Assembly: GCA_036004685.1 (NCBI GenBank)
Contig: DASYRE010000037.1
Location: forward strand, 33,217 to 97,216
DNA: 64,000 nucleotides
Direction of reading: 5' to 3'
Origin: Candidatus Polarisedimenticolia bacterium
Lineage (GTDB): Bacteria > Acidobacteriota > Polarisedimenticolia > Gp22-AA2 > AA152
Each line of letters opens with the position of its first letter. The first letter of the stretch is position 1. A program made the position numbers and the translations under genes. Below, piece by piece: positions 46,099-54,592 of this stretch. A model generated the notes under the pieces. The model did not search any database, was not told where the DNA came from, and saw nothing but the letters and a program-made list of their open reading frames with translations.

Positions 46099-46127
46099 CC
46101 GCCGCGATTCGCCCACGGGAGTGACTC

Positions 46128-47090
46128 TTGGAACGACCCGCCGTCCGGGCCCGCGGACTGGTGAAGCGTTACGGATCCGTCGTCGCGCTGGACGGGGTCG
46201 ATCTCGAAGTCCCGCCGGGCGAGACCTTCGGGTTGCTCGGACCCAACGGCGCGGGGAAGACGACGACCGTCAAGATCCTCATCACCCTGGCGCAGCCCGA
46301 TCGGGGCATGGCCGAGGTGGGCGGCGTCGACGTCGTGAGGGATCCCGTCCGGGCCCGGAGGCTCTTCGGCTACGTCCCTCAGGAGCTCACCGCCGATCGT
46401 TCGCTGACCGCCCGCGAGAGCCTGCGCTGGTTCTCCGACCTGTATCACCTTCCCCGCTCCGGACGCGAGGCGCGCGTCGCGGAGGCGCTCCGGCTCGTCG
46501 GCCTCGAGGAGGCGGCGGACCGCCCGACCCGCACTTTTTCGGGAGGGATGAAGAAGAAGCTGGATCTGGCGTGCGGCCTGATCCATCGGCCGCGGATCCT
46601 GTTCCTCGACGAGCCCTCGCTGGGGCTGGACGTCAAGGTCCGCTCGGATCTCTGGCGCCACGTCGCCTCCCTGAAGGCGTCGGGGGTCACCGTATTCCTC
46701 AGCACCAATTACATGGACGAGGCGGATCGTCTCTGCGATCGGGTGGCGATCATCGATCGCGGGCGGATTGCCGTGTCGGGGACCCCCTCCGAGCTGCGCG
46801 CCGCGCTCGGGGGCGACGTCGTCACCCTGGAGGCGCCGCAGCCGGACGGCGAGCCGCTGGCGCCGCTCGCCGCGCCGTTGTCCTCCCTCCCCTTCGTGAA
46901 GGAGACGCGGCTTCACGGCTCGCGCCTCACCGTCTACGTCGAGGCGAACGAGACGGCGGTCCCCCGAATCCTCGAGCTGGCGTCGCGCCACGGGACGAGC
47001 GTTCACCGCATCTCCTATTCCCGCCCGGGTCTCGACGAAGTTTTTCTCAAATACACCGGCCACCGGTTCGAGGACGCGCCCCATGACTGA
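46128..47090 (+). CDS. ABC-2 type transporter ATP-binding protein
   Basis: 320 residues. Walker A LLGPNGAGKTTTVK near residue 40, Q-loop VPQELT, ABC signature FSGGMKKKLDLA near 138 (one change from LSGGQ-type), Walker B RILFLDEPSLGLD and the H-loop position replaced by FLSTNYMDEAD. A C-terminal tail of about 90 residues resembles the DrrA/CcmA-type drug and polyketide exporters. TTG 46128 is taken as start because GGGAG lies 6 nt before it. The stop overlaps the permease start by 8 nt. Confidence 0.9.
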   Translation: MERPAVRARGLVKRYGSVVALDGVDLEVPPGETFGLLGPNGAGKTTTVKILITLAQPDRGMAEVGGVDVVRDPVRARRLFGYVPQELTADRSLTARESLRWFSDLYHLPRSGREARVAEALRLVGLEEAADRPTRTFSGGMKKKLDLACGLIHRPRILFLDEPSLGLDVKVRSDLWRHVASLKASGVTVFLSTNYMDEADRLCDRVAIIDRGRIAVSGTPSELRAALGGDVVTLEAPQPDGEPLAPLAAPLSSLPFVKETRLHGSRLTVYVEANETAVPRILELASRHGTSVHRISYSRPGLDEVFLKYTGHRFEDAPHD

Positions 47091-47850
47091 CTTCATCCAG
47101 GAGACGCGGGCCCAGATGGTCCGGTGGCTCATTCACCTCCGCCGCGAGCGGTTCAGCCTGATCTTCGCCCTGGTGTCGCCCATCACGTTCCTCGTCTTCT
47201 TCGGCGGAGCCTTTTCGGGAATGGCACCGGCGGCGCTCCCGGGCGGAAGCTACCGGACCTTCATCCTTCCCGGAATCATCGCCCTGACGGTTTTCGGCAG
47301 CAGCCTCTCCGGCGGGATCGAGCTGCTGTTCGACAAGGAGTCGGGCACCCTGACGCGCATCCTGGCGGCGCCCATCTCCCGCGCCTCGATCCTGGTGAGC
47401 CGCTTCCTCTACGTCAACCTGGTCGCTTCGCTGCAAGTGCTGATCGTCGTGACCCTCGCCTACCTTCTCGGGGTGCGTATCGCCACCGGGCTGGCCGGTC
47501 TCGTCGCCCTGCTGATCCTCGGGCTCTTCCTGGGCTTCTCCCTGACGATCGTGTCGCTGGTGCTGGCCTTCAGCCTGACGAACCACGGAGAGTTCTTCGC
47601 CATCCTCAGCTTTCTCACCCTGCCTCTGGCTTTCCTGTCGACCGCCTTCGTGCCGCTGGAGAAGATGCCGGGGTGGATGGCGGCTCTGGCGCGCGTCAAT
47701 CCGATGACCTATGCGGTGAACGGCATGAGGACGCTCGTCGTTTCGGGCTGGGACTGGCCGGGACTCCTGCGGATGGCGGCCGTCCTCCTCGTCTTCGACG
47801 CCGTCAGCCTCGTCCTCGGCTCGCTCGCGCTGAGGCGGCGTATTTCCTGA
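47083..47850 (+). CDS. ABC-2 type transporter permease
   Basis: 255 residues with about six membrane helices. Landmarks: VSPITFLVFFGGAF, the TFILPGIIALTVFGSSLSGG block, KESGTLTRILAAPISRASI (EAA-like), FLTLPLAFLSTAFVPLEKMPGWM and the NPMTYAVNGMR signature of DrrB/NodJ-type exporters. With the ATP-binding protein it forms an efflux system for an amphiphilic compound, polysaccharide or lipid; the cargo cannot be told from sequence. Confidence 0.9.
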   Translation: MTDFIQETRAQMVRWLIHLRRERFSLIFALVSPITFLVFFGGAFSGMAPAALPGGSYRTFILPGIIALTVFGSSLSGGIELLFDKESGTLTRILAAPISRASILVSRFLYVNLVASLQVLIVVTLAYLLGVRIATGLAGLVALLILGLFLGFSLTIVSLVLAFSLTNHGEFFAILSFLTLPLAFLSTAFVPLEKMPGWMAALARVNPMTYAVNGMRTLVVSGWDWPGLLRMAAVLLVFDAVSLVLGSLALRRRIS

Positions 47851-47905
47851 TCCGCCGAGCCCTGACTCGACGCGCCAACGCCGGCCGCCGCGGCGCTCGA
47901 CCGTT

Positions 47906-47935
47906 TTGCCGCCCCGAAAGGAGATCGTGTAGACT
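47906..47935 (+). promoter_or_regulatory. Weak promoter-like pair before the HtrA gene
   Basis: TTGCCG (47906-47911), 18-nt spacer, TAGACT (47930-47935). Transcription would start only a few bases before ATG 47945, which would make the message nearly leaderless; no Shine-Dalgarno is seen at the proper distance. Confidence 0.3.
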
Positions 47936-47944
47936 CCCGGGACC

Positions 47945-49096
47945 ATGGGACCATGGCTGTTGCGGATTCTCGCGCCGCTCGCGGCGCTTCTCGTCGCCTC
48001 GAACTCGTGCGTGCAGGGCGGATCCTCGTCACCCCCTTCGTCGCGCGCCGCCGCGACGGCGCCCGCAGCGGGCCGCGCCGCCGATCGCCCCTCCCCCCCC
48101 GCCCCTGCGCCGGCGCCTTCCGCCGACCTCGGGACGGACGAGCGCGCCACGATCGAGGTCTTCGAGGCTGCCTCACGCTCCGTCGTCTTCATCACCACCA
48201 GCGCGCTGCGCCGCGATTTCTGGTCGATGAACGTCTTCGAGGTCCCGCAGGGATCGGGGTCGGGCTTCGTGTGGGACGATCAGGGCCACGTCGTCACGAA
48301 TTATCACGTCATCGCCGGGTCCAACCGGATCACCGTCGTGACGGCCGACCACTCGGAGTACCGCGCGGCGATCGCCGGATCGGATCCGGATCACGATCTG
48401 GTGGTCCTCGAGATCCAGGCCCCGAAGAAATCGCTGATCCCGCTGGCGATCGGCAGCTCGAAGGACTTGCGCGTCGGCCAGAAGGCCCTGGCGATCGGCA
48501 ATCCCTTCGGCCTCGACCATACCCTGACGACGGGCGTGGTGAGCGCCCTGGGGAGGACGATTCGCTCGATGAGCGATCGAACGATCGAGGAAGTCATCCA
48601 GACTGACGCGGCGGTGAATCCCGGCAACTCGGGCGGCCCTCTTCTCGACAGCTCGGGCCGTCTCATCGGGGTGAACACGCAGATCATCAGTCCGAGCGGC
48701 GCCTTCGCGGGGATCAGCTTCGCGGTCCCGGTGGACACAGTAAGGAGGATCGTTCCGCAACTCATCGCGCACGGTAAAATCATCCGGCCGGGGCTCGGAG
48801 TGCACCTGCTCTCCGACGGCATCGCGGCACGCTACGGGATCAAGGGCGCCGTCCTGATGAGACTCGCCCCTTCCAGCGCCGCGGGACGGGCGGGCCTGAA
48901 GGGGGCCGTGGAGACGGCGACGGGCCAGGTCATCTTGGGCGACGTGATCACCGCGATCGACGGAGAAGAAGTGGAGACTGCCGACGACTTGATGACCATT
49001 CTCGATCGCCACAAGGTCGGGGACCGGGTCACCGTCGAATACGTGCGCGGCGACGCCAAGCGCCAGGCGGTGGTCACGCTGCAGGAGATCGAGTGA
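47945..49096 (+). CDS. HtrA/DegP-like periplasmic serine protease
   Basis: 383 residues. N-terminal signal/anchor (LLRILAPLAALLVASNSC), a Pro/Ala-rich stretch (residues 25-65), then a trypsin-like domain with catalytic H121 (TNYHVIAG), D151 (DPDHDLVVLEI) and S229 (NPGNSGGPLL). One PDZ domain (about 280-375) follows (RPGLGVHLLSDG, GDVITAIDGEEVETADDL). HtrA proteases degrade or refold damaged envelope proteins. The SNSC near the signal end is not a proper lipobox. Confidence 0.93.
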   Translation: MGPWLLRILAPLAALLVASNSCVQGGSSSPPSSRAAATAPAAGRAADRPSPPAPAPAPSADLGTDERATIEVFEAASRSVVFITTSALRRDFWSMNVFEVPQGSGSGFVWDDQGHVVTNYHVIAGSNRITVVTADHSEYRAAIAGSDPDHDLVVLEIQAPKKSLIPLAIGSSKDLRVGQKALAIGNPFGLDHTLTTGVVSALGRTIRSMSDRTIEEVIQTDAAVNPGNSGGPLLDSSGRLIGVNTQIISPSGAFAGISFAVPVDTVRRIVPQLIAHGKIIRPGLGVHLLSDGIAARYGIKGAVLMRLAPSSAAGRAGLKGAVETATGQVILGDVITAIDGEEVETADDLMTILDRHKVGDRVTVEYVRGDAKRQAVVTLQEIE

Positions 49097-49109
49097 TCGG
49101 GGCCGGCGG

Positions 49110-50006
49110 GTGAGCGCCCGGCCGGCGGTGGCCGTGCTCGGGCTGGGGATCATGGGCGGGCCCATGGCCCGCAACCTGCTGCGCGCCGGCCACCGGCTCA
49201 CCGTCTGGAATCGCACCCCTTCCAAGGCCGCGACGCTGGTCCCGGAAGGCGCGACCCTGGCGTCCTCTCCGCGGGAGGCGGCGCGCGACGCCGAGATCAC
49301 CATCGTGATGGTGGCCGATCCGCCCGCCCTCGATGCGGTCCTCGGCGGACCGGACGGGGTTTGGGAGGGGCTGCGCCCCGAAACGATCCTGGTGAACATG
49401 GGAACCCAGGCCGTCGCGCAGATCGAGGGGATCGCCCGGCAGGCGGAACGCGCTCACGTCGGATTTCTCGACTCTCCGGTGACGGGAAGCCGGAGCGGCG
49501 CCGTCGACGGGACGCTGACCTTGCTGGTCGGCGGGGACGCCGCCGTCCTGGAGAAGGCCCGCGGCGTCCTGACGGCGGTCGGCCGGACGATTCTTCACGT
49601 AGGGCGCTGCGGCGACGGGACGCGCGCCAAGCTCGTTCTGAACCTGATCCAGGCGGGCATGCTCGCCGTCTTCTCGGAGGGGCTGGCGCTCGGCAAGCGC
49701 CTCGGACTCTCGCCCGACACGATCCTGGAGGTCCTGCAGCACTCGGCCGGCAACGCGGCGCTCTTCCGTTACAAGGGGTCTTTCCTGATGAGGCGGGATT
49801 TCTCCGCCAACTTCTCGCTCAAGCTGATGCACAAGGACCTCAGGCTGATCCTGGACGAGGCGGCGGGACTGGGAGCGGAGCTGCCGACCAGCCGCGTCGT
49901 CGGCGACCTCTTCTCCGACGCGATGGCGGGCGGATACGGCGAGGAGGACTTCATTTCGATCGCGCGGATCGTGGAGCGGCGGGCGGGAACGAAGATCGAG
50001 TCCTAG
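49110..50006 (+). CDS. NAD(P)-dependent beta-hydroxyacid dehydrogenase (3-hydroxyisobutyrate dehydrogenase family)
   Basis: 298 residues from GTG 49110. Rossmann motif VLGLGIMGGPMARNLLRAGH at the N-terminus, substrate loop DSPVTGSRSGA near residue 125, catalytic lysine in RCGDGTRAKLVLNLI near 170, and the C-terminal all-helical dimer domain (KLMHKDLRLILDEA). Relatives oxidise 3-hydroxyisobutyrate or reduce tartronate/succinic semialdehyde; substrate unassigned. It follows the HtrA gene by 13 nt. Its stop is 6 nt from the convergent CBS gene. Confidence 0.9.
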   Translation: MSARPAVAVLGLGIMGGPMARNLLRAGHRLTVWNRTPSKAATLVPEGATLASSPREAARDAEITIVMVADPPALDAVLGGPDGVWEGLRPETILVNMGTQAVAQIEGIARQAERAHVGFLDSPVTGSRSGAVDGTLTLLVGGDAAVLEKARGVLTAVGRTILHVGRCGDGTRAKLVLNLIQAGMLAVFSEGLALGKRLGLSPDTILEVLQHSAGNAALFRYKGSFLMRRDFSANFSLKLMHKDLRLILDEAAGLGAELPTSRVVGDLFSDAMAGGYGEEDFISIARIVERRAGTKIES

Positions 50007-50012
50007 GCTTTC

Positions 50013-50519
50013 TCAGGCCTTGTGGCGGGCGAGGAAGCGAAGCACTCCGCGGATCGACAGGAATCCCACCGGGGAGCCGTCGCGCACCACCGGCACGTGG
50101 CGATAATGGCCCACCGCCATCCGGTGCAGCGCGAACGCCAGGGCGTCGTCTTCGCTGAGCGCCTGGGGATCGGGCGTCATGTGATCCCGCAAGGGAACCG
50201 CCGCGAGGTCGACGTTCTCTCCCGCGATCCGGTTCAGGACGTCGCGCTCCGTGAAGATCCCCACCAGCCTCCCCTCATCCACCACCAGGACGCTTCCCTG
50301 GCGCGTGCGCTGCATGAGGCGAATCGCCTCCAGCAGCGAGGTGGAGGAGGAGACGACGTTCGGGGCGTGCAATCCCACGTCCCGGAGCGGAGTGCCCAGA
50401 AGGGTCGTGTGCATCCCGCCGCTCGGGGTCGGGATGTCCAGCGACGCCAGCTCCTGCCCGCACTGCTCGCAGGCGTCGGTCCCGGCGAGATTGTCGTGGC
50501 CGCAATCGGGGCAGATCAT
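50013..50519 (-). CDS. Zinc-ribbon/CBS-pair protein
   Basis: 168 residues. An N-terminal zinc ribbon (CPDCG at 3-7, CEQCG at 17-21) precedes two CBS repeats (about 45-105 and 110-168; landmarks GIFTERDVLNRIAGENVDL and YRHVPVVRDGSPVGFLSIRG). CBS pairs usually sense adenine nucleotides. It is the last gene of the CBS-korA-korB-CBS operon and shares blocks with the CBS protein at the other end (IFTERDVLN-IAG-VDL, YRHVP). A regulatory link to the oxidoreductase is an inference. Confidence 0.85.
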   Translation of the reverse strand: MICPDCGHDNLAGTDACEQCGQELASLDIPTPSGGMHTTLLGTPLRDVGLHAPNVVSSSTSLLEAIRLMQRTRQGSVLVVDEGRLVGIFTERDVLNRIAGENVDLAAVPLRDHMTPDPQALSEDDALAFALHRMAVGHYRHVPVVRDGSPVGFLSIRGVLRFLARHKA

Positions 50520-50543
50520 GACGCGCCTCGATCCGATCGCCCC

Positions 50544-51584
50544 TCAGGCGACCGTCCAGGTCTCGGTTCCTCGAATCAGCTTCTCGATGTCGCCGGGCCC
50601 TTTCCGGCGGGCGATCTCCTCCCCCTGTTGGGTGAGGATCTCCTCCAGGGTCGGGCGCTGCGCGGAATAGAAGACTCCCACCGGAACCGGGAACTCGGGA
50701 TAGCTCATCCGGGAGAGGAGATACGCCAAGGTCGGCTCGGGGGCGTTCTCGTCGTGGACCAGCAGATCCTTTTCGGTGACGCCGTCCCGGCCCAACGTCA
50801 CCACTTCGGGATCCAGGCCGTTGAGCCGGATCCCCTTGTCCCGGTTCTTCCCGAAGACCATCGGGTGGCCGTGCTCCAGCACGAGCACCCGTTCCGATCT
50901 CACGTCCTTCGCCGTGAAGTCCTCGAACGCGCCGTCGTTGAAGATGTTGCAGTTCTGGTAAATCTCCACGAACGACGTCCCCTTGTGCTGCGCCGCCCGA
51001 TGGACGATCTTGGCGAGATGGACCGGATCGATGTCGATGCTCCGGGCCACGAACGTCGCCTCCGAGGCGATGGCCACGCAGACCGGGTTGATCGGCTGCT
51101 CGGCCGTCCCGAAGGGGCTCGACTTCGTCTTCTTTCCGAATTCGGAGGTCGGCGAGTACTGTCCCTTCGTCAGCCCGTAGATTCGGTTGTTGAACAGGAG
51201 GATGTTGATGTCCAGGTTTCGCCTGAGGCAGTGGATCAGGTGGTTCCCGCCGATGCTCAGCCCGTCGCCGTCTCCCGTCGCCACCCAGACCGAGAGGTCC
51301 GGGCGCGAGATCTTGAGTCCCGACGCCAGCGTCGCCGCCCTGCCGTGGATGCTGTGGAAGCCGTAGGTGTTCATGTAGTAAGGGAAGCGGCTCGAGCAGC
51401 CGATTCCCGAGATGAAGACGATCTTCTCCCTCGGGATCCCGAGCTCAGGCATGACCCGCTGGACCTGGGCCAGGATGGAGTAATCGCCGCATCCCGGGCA
51501 CCACCGGACCGTTTGATCGGTGACGAAATCCTGCCGTGTCAGTTTCGGGGGCTCGAGGAGCCCCGTTCCTTCCGTCTGCGCCAT
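50544..51584 (-). CDS. korB: 2-oxoacid:ferredoxin oxidoreductase, beta subunit
   Basis: 346 residues. It carries the TPP/Mg2+ site WVATGDGDGLSIGGNHLIHCL and NNRIYGLTKGQ, and the Fe-S cysteine region WCPGCGDYSIL near the N-terminus plus GIGCSSRFPYY. With the alpha subunit it oxidises 2-oxoglutarate (or a related 2-oxoacid) with CoA to the acyl-CoA, CO2 and reduced ferredoxin; the reductive direction is used in the reverse TCA cycle. The alpha gene ends 10 nt upstream. Confidence 0.93.
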   Translation of the reverse strand: MAQTEGTGLLEPPKLTRQDFVTDQTVRWCPGCGDYSILAQVQRVMPELGIPREKIVFISGIGCSSRFPYYMNTYGFHSIHGRAATLASGLKISRPDLSVWVATGDGDGLSIGGNHLIHCLRRNLDINILLFNNRIYGLTKGQYSPTSEFGKKTKSSPFGTAEQPINPVCVAIASEATFVARSIDIDPVHLAKIVHRAAQHKGTSFVEIYQNCNIFNDGAFEDFTAKDVRSERVLVLEHGHPMVFGKNRDKGIRLNGLDPEVVTLGRDGVTEKDLLVHDENAPEPTLAYLLSRMSYPEFPVPVGVFYSAQRPTLEEILTQQGEEIARRKGPGDIEKLIRGTETWTVA

Positions 51585-51594
51585 CAGTCTTTCC

Positions 51595-53454
51595 TCACAG
51601 CATCTCCTCGATCTTGCGGACGATCTCGGAGATCTTGAAGGGCTTTCCCTGGACCTTGTTCAGCCCGACGGCGTCCACCAGGAAGTGGGCGCGAATCATG
51701 AAACGGAGCTGACCCAGGTTCAGCTCCGGAATGAGGACCTTGTCGAATTTGGCGAGGACTTCCCCGAGATTCCTGGGGAAGGGATTCAGATATCGGAGAT
51801 GGGCGGCGGAGACTTCCGCCCCGCGGGACTGCATCTCCTCCACCGCGGAGGTGATCGACCCGTGGGTGCTGCCCCAGCCGAGCACGAGCACCTTGCCGGA
51901 GTCGCGGCCGTGGACCTCGATATCGGGGATGTCCTCGGCGATCCGCGCGATCTTCTCGGCGCGGAGCCGCACCATCTTCTCGTGATTCAGGGGATCGTAG
52001 CTGACGTTCCCGGTCACGTCCTCCTTCTCCAGGCCGCCGATCCGGTGCTCGAGGCCGATCGTACCCGGGATCGCCCAGGGCCGCGCCAGGGTCTTCGGGT
52101 CGCGCCGGTAGGGCTGGAAGGTCGACGCATCGGTGTGGAAGTGCACCGAAATCTCGGGAAGCTCCGACAGCGCCGGGATCCTCCAGGGCTCCGCTCCGTT
52201 GGCCAGATAGCCGTCGGAGAGGTACAGGACCGGCGTCATGTAGCGGACGGCGATGCGGAACGCTTCGAGGGCCATCGTGAAGCACTCGGCCGGAGTCGCC
52301 GGCGCCACGACCGCGACCGGGCACTCGCTGTTGCGTCCGAAGACCGCCTGGAACAGATCGGCCTGCTCCGTCTTCGTGGGCAGCCCCGTGCTCGGCCCGC
52401 CGCGCTGCACGTCGATCACGACGAGCGGCAGCTCGGTCATCACCGCCAGGCCGATCGCCTCGCTCTTCAGCGCCACGCCCGGGCCGCTGGTGCCGGTGAG
52501 CCCCAGGGCGCCGCCGTAGGAGGCGCCGATCGCCGCTCCGATCGCGGAGATCTCGTCCTCGGCCTGGAAGGTCCGCACCGGAAAGTTCTTCAGCCGCGAG
52601 AGCTCGTGCAGGATGTCGCTGGCCGGCGTGATCGGATAGGAACCGTAGAAGAGCGGGCGCCCGGAGAGGACCGAGGCCGCGACGCAGCCGAGCGCCGTCG
52701 CCTCGTTGCCGGTGATCTTCCGGTACGTGCCGGGCGCGAGGTGCGCTTTGCGCACGCGGTAGTGGGTGGTGAAGATCTCCGTCGTCTCGGCGTAGTTGTA
52801 ACCGGCCAGGAGCGCGGCCCGGTTGGCCCGCGCCACCTCCTCGTTCCCCTTGAACTTCTCCTTGATCCACTGCTCCGTGTAATCGACCGGCCGCTCGTAC
52901 AGCCAGAACACCAGCCCGAGCGCGAAGAAGTTCTTGCATCGCGTGGCGGCTTTCGCTCCCAGCGTCGTGTCGCCTACCGCCCGCAGGGTCATGCTCGTCA
53001 GCGGCAGCTCGAAGAGACGGTAGCCGGCGAGGCTTCCGTCCTTCAGGGGATGGCTCTTGTATCCCGCCTTCGTCAGGTTCTGGGCGGTGAAGGCATCCGT
53101 GTCGACGATCAGAATCCCTCCATCCTCCAGATCCAGGATGTTCGTCTTCAGCGCGGCGGGGTTCATGGCGACCAGCACGCCGGGCTGGTCCCCGGGGGTG
53201 TGGATGTCACGCGAGGAAAAGCTGATCTGATAGCCGCTCACCCCGGGAAGCGTGCCGGCGGGGGCGCGAATCTCCGCGGGATAGTCGGGCAGGGTGGCGA
53301 GGTCGTTGCCGGCGATGGCCGTCGTGTCCGCGAACTGCGTCCCGGTCAGCTGCATGCCGTCACCGGAGTCTCCCACGAATCGGATGACGACGGTGTCGAG
53401 CTCCTGGACCTGGCTCTTCGGTTCGGGAACTTGCGCTTCCGCTTGTGTGCTCAC
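51595..53454 (-). CDS. korA: 2-oxoacid:ferredoxin oxidoreductase, fused gamma-alpha subunit
   Basis: 619 residues from GTG 53454. The first 200 residues are the gamma part (VVIRFVGDSGDGMQLTGTQFA), the rest the alpha pyrimidine-binding part (YGSYPITPASDILHELSR, AEDEISAIGAAIGASYGGALGLTGTSGPG) with the C-terminal transketolase-like domain (VLVLGWGSTHGSITSAVEEM). This gamma-alpha fusion plus a separate beta subunit is the usual two-subunit KOR. Placed between two CBS-domain genes (gaps 16 and, after korB, 24 nt). Confidence 0.93.
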   Translation of the reverse strand: MSTQAEAQVPEPKSQVQELDTVVIRFVGDSGDGMQLTGTQFADTTAIAGNDLATLPDYPAEIRAPAGTLPGVSGYQISFSSRDIHTPGDQPGVLVAMNPAALKTNILDLEDGGILIVDTDAFTAQNLTKAGYKSHPLKDGSLAGYRLFELPLTSMTLRAVGDTTLGAKAATRCKNFFALGLVFWLYERPVDYTEQWIKEKFKGNEEVARANRAALLAGYNYAETTEIFTTHYRVRKAHLAPGTYRKITGNEATALGCVAASVLSGRPLFYGSYPITPASDILHELSRLKNFPVRTFQAEDEISAIGAAIGASYGGALGLTGTSGPGVALKSEAIGLAVMTELPLVVIDVQRGGPSTGLPTKTEQADLFQAVFGRNSECPVAVVAPATPAECFTMALEAFRIAVRYMTPVLYLSDGYLANGAEPWRIPALSELPEISVHFHTDASTFQPYRRDPKTLARPWAIPGTIGLEHRIGGLEKEDVTGNVSYDPLNHEKMVRLRAEKIARIAEDIPDIEVHGRDSGKVLVLGWGSTHGSITSAVEEMQSRGAEVSAAHLRYLNPFPRNLGEVLAKFDKVLIPELNLGQLRFMIRAHFLVDAVGLNKVQGKPFKISEIVRKIEEML

Positions 53455-53470
53455 AATCGATCGGACTCCT

Positions 53471-53950
53471 TCAGCCGCCTTCTGGCTTCCGCATCACCTG
53501 ATGCAGTCGCGGAGGCAGGTTCACCACCTCCGCAGGGAAGTGTTCGGCGATGTATTCGACGAGATCCTTGGCGCATACCATTCCCGCTTCGCGTCCTTGC
53601 GCGTCCGCGAGTGGGACGTGCCGGTACCCTTTGTCCACCATCAGCTGAATCGCCTCCTGGAGCGTGTCGTCCGGATTCAGCGAGCTGGGATCGCGGATCA
53701 TGTGGTGGCGAATCGCCTCGGTGAGATCGACCTTCGAGCCGGCGATCTTGTTCAGCACGTCCCGCTCCGTGAAGATCCCGGCCACGCGGCCCTCCTCACA
53801 CACCAGGGTGCAGCCGCTGCCGGAGGCCTTCATGGCTCGGAGGGTGTCGGAAAGGGTGGTGTCGGGGGTCACCCGGACCGGCTCGCTGAGCCGCAAGGTG
53901 CGGATGCGCTCGCTCTGGAGCGCTTCGACGACCGTCGCGCTAAGCTTCAT
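53471..53950 (-). CDS. CBS-pair protein
   Basis: 159 residues, essentially just two CBS repeats (about 18-75 and 85-145; landmarks GIFTERDVLNKIAGSKVDL and YRHVPLADAQGREAGMVCAKD). It begins the CBS-korA-korB-CBS operon, with a promoter at 54029-54057 and two dyads in the leader. Related to the terminal zinc-ribbon/CBS protein. Adenylate sensing is known for such pairs; the target is not visible. Confidence 0.85.
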   Translation of the reverse strand: MKLSATVVEALQSERIRTLRLSEPVRVTPDTTLSDTLRAMKASGSGCTLVCEEGRVAGIFTERDVLNKIAGSKVDLTEAIRHHMIRDPSSLNPDDTLQEAIQLMVDKGYRHVPLADAQGREAGMVCAKDLVEYIAEHFPAEVVNLPPRLHQVMRKPEGG

Positions 53951-53977
53951 AACCCACGGATTCGACGAACGTTAACC

Positions 53978-53999
53978 GTCCTGATTCAGGACCGGGTCC
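53978..53999. promoter_or_regulatory. Two overlapping perfect dyads in the KOR-operon leader
   Basis: GTCCTGA-T-TCAGGAC (53978-53992) and GGACC-G-GGTCC (53989-53999) overlap by 4 bases. They lie between the promoter (54029-54057) and the first gene (ATG 53950). They could be an operator for a dimeric regulator or leader hairpins. No familiar consensus was recognised. Confidence 0.55.
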
Positions 54000-54028
54000 C
54001 CAAGGTCCGTGGGCCCGGGTGCTCGGAC

Positions 54029-54057
54029 AATATAGTGTCGAAATCGGCCGCGCTCCA
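54029..54057 (-). promoter_or_regulatory. Promoter of the CBS-korA-korB-CBS operon
   Basis: Minus strand: TGGAGC (54057-54052), 17-nt spacer, TATATT (54034-54029). The -10 is strong and the -35 modest; leader about 72 nt. The rest of the 305-nt gap (54060-54255) holds the upstream region of the AhpD-like gene; no clear promoter was seen for that gene. Confidence 0.55.
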
Positions 54058-54255
54058 CCGCCGGGCCCGACCTTCCCCACCGGCCGGACAGAATGCCTGG
54101 TCCCAAGCTGTCGGGCAGACGATAGTTTACTGCGTCCGGCCGCGGCGCTCAAGCCCGCCCGCCGCGGCGCGGCCTTCACGATCCGCGGAAGCGATTCCGG
54201 CGGGGTGTGTTATCTTCATCGCGTCGGTCTTCCTCGCACGAGCTGGGAGGTTACG

Positions 54256-54579
54256 ATGTCGCCCAAGATTCCCCGGAGCTACCGCCGACTGAAAGACCAG
54301 CAGCCCCTCATGATGGAAGCCTACGAGAAGCTCGGCGAGGCGTGCGCCGCCGCGGGCCCGCTGAGCGAGCGGGAAAAGGCGCTCGTCAAGATCGGCCTCT
54401 CCACGGGAGCCCGCCTCGAGGGAGGCCTGCACTCTCACGTGCGCAAGGCGCTGGAAGCGGGAATGCAGCCCGAGGAGATCCGCCACGCCGTGCTCCTGGC
54501 GCTGCCGACGCTCGGGCTCCCGACGATGATGGCGGCGCTCACCTGGGCCGAGGACGTCCTGAGCGATCCGGAAGAATAG
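54256..54579 (+). CDS. Carboxymuconolactone decarboxylase/AhpD-like family protein
   Basis: 107 residues from ATG 54256 (GGGAGG upstream), one domain. The family helix pattern LSEREKALVKIGLSTGARLEGGLHSHVRKALEAGMQ, given here in parts as KALVKIGLSTGARL and LHSHVRKALEAG, is clear. AhpD-type members use a C-x2-C pair in this helix for peroxide reduction; here the two cysteines are missing, so a non-redox or decarboxylase-like role is more likely. Its stop is 13 nt from the convergent rhomboid gene. Confidence 0.83.
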   Translation: MSPKIPRSYRRLKDQQPLMMEAYEKLGEACAAAGPLSEREKALVKIGLSTGARLEGGLHSHVRKALEAGMQPEEIRHAVLLALPTLGLPTMMAALTWAEDVLSDPEE

Positions 54580-54592
54580 AGGCCCACGACCC

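Noticed and set aside
47945-48010. Lipoprotein signal on the HtrA protein
   Set aside because: The residues before the cysteine (S-N-S-C) do not fit a lipobox; an ordinary signal/anchor is more likely.
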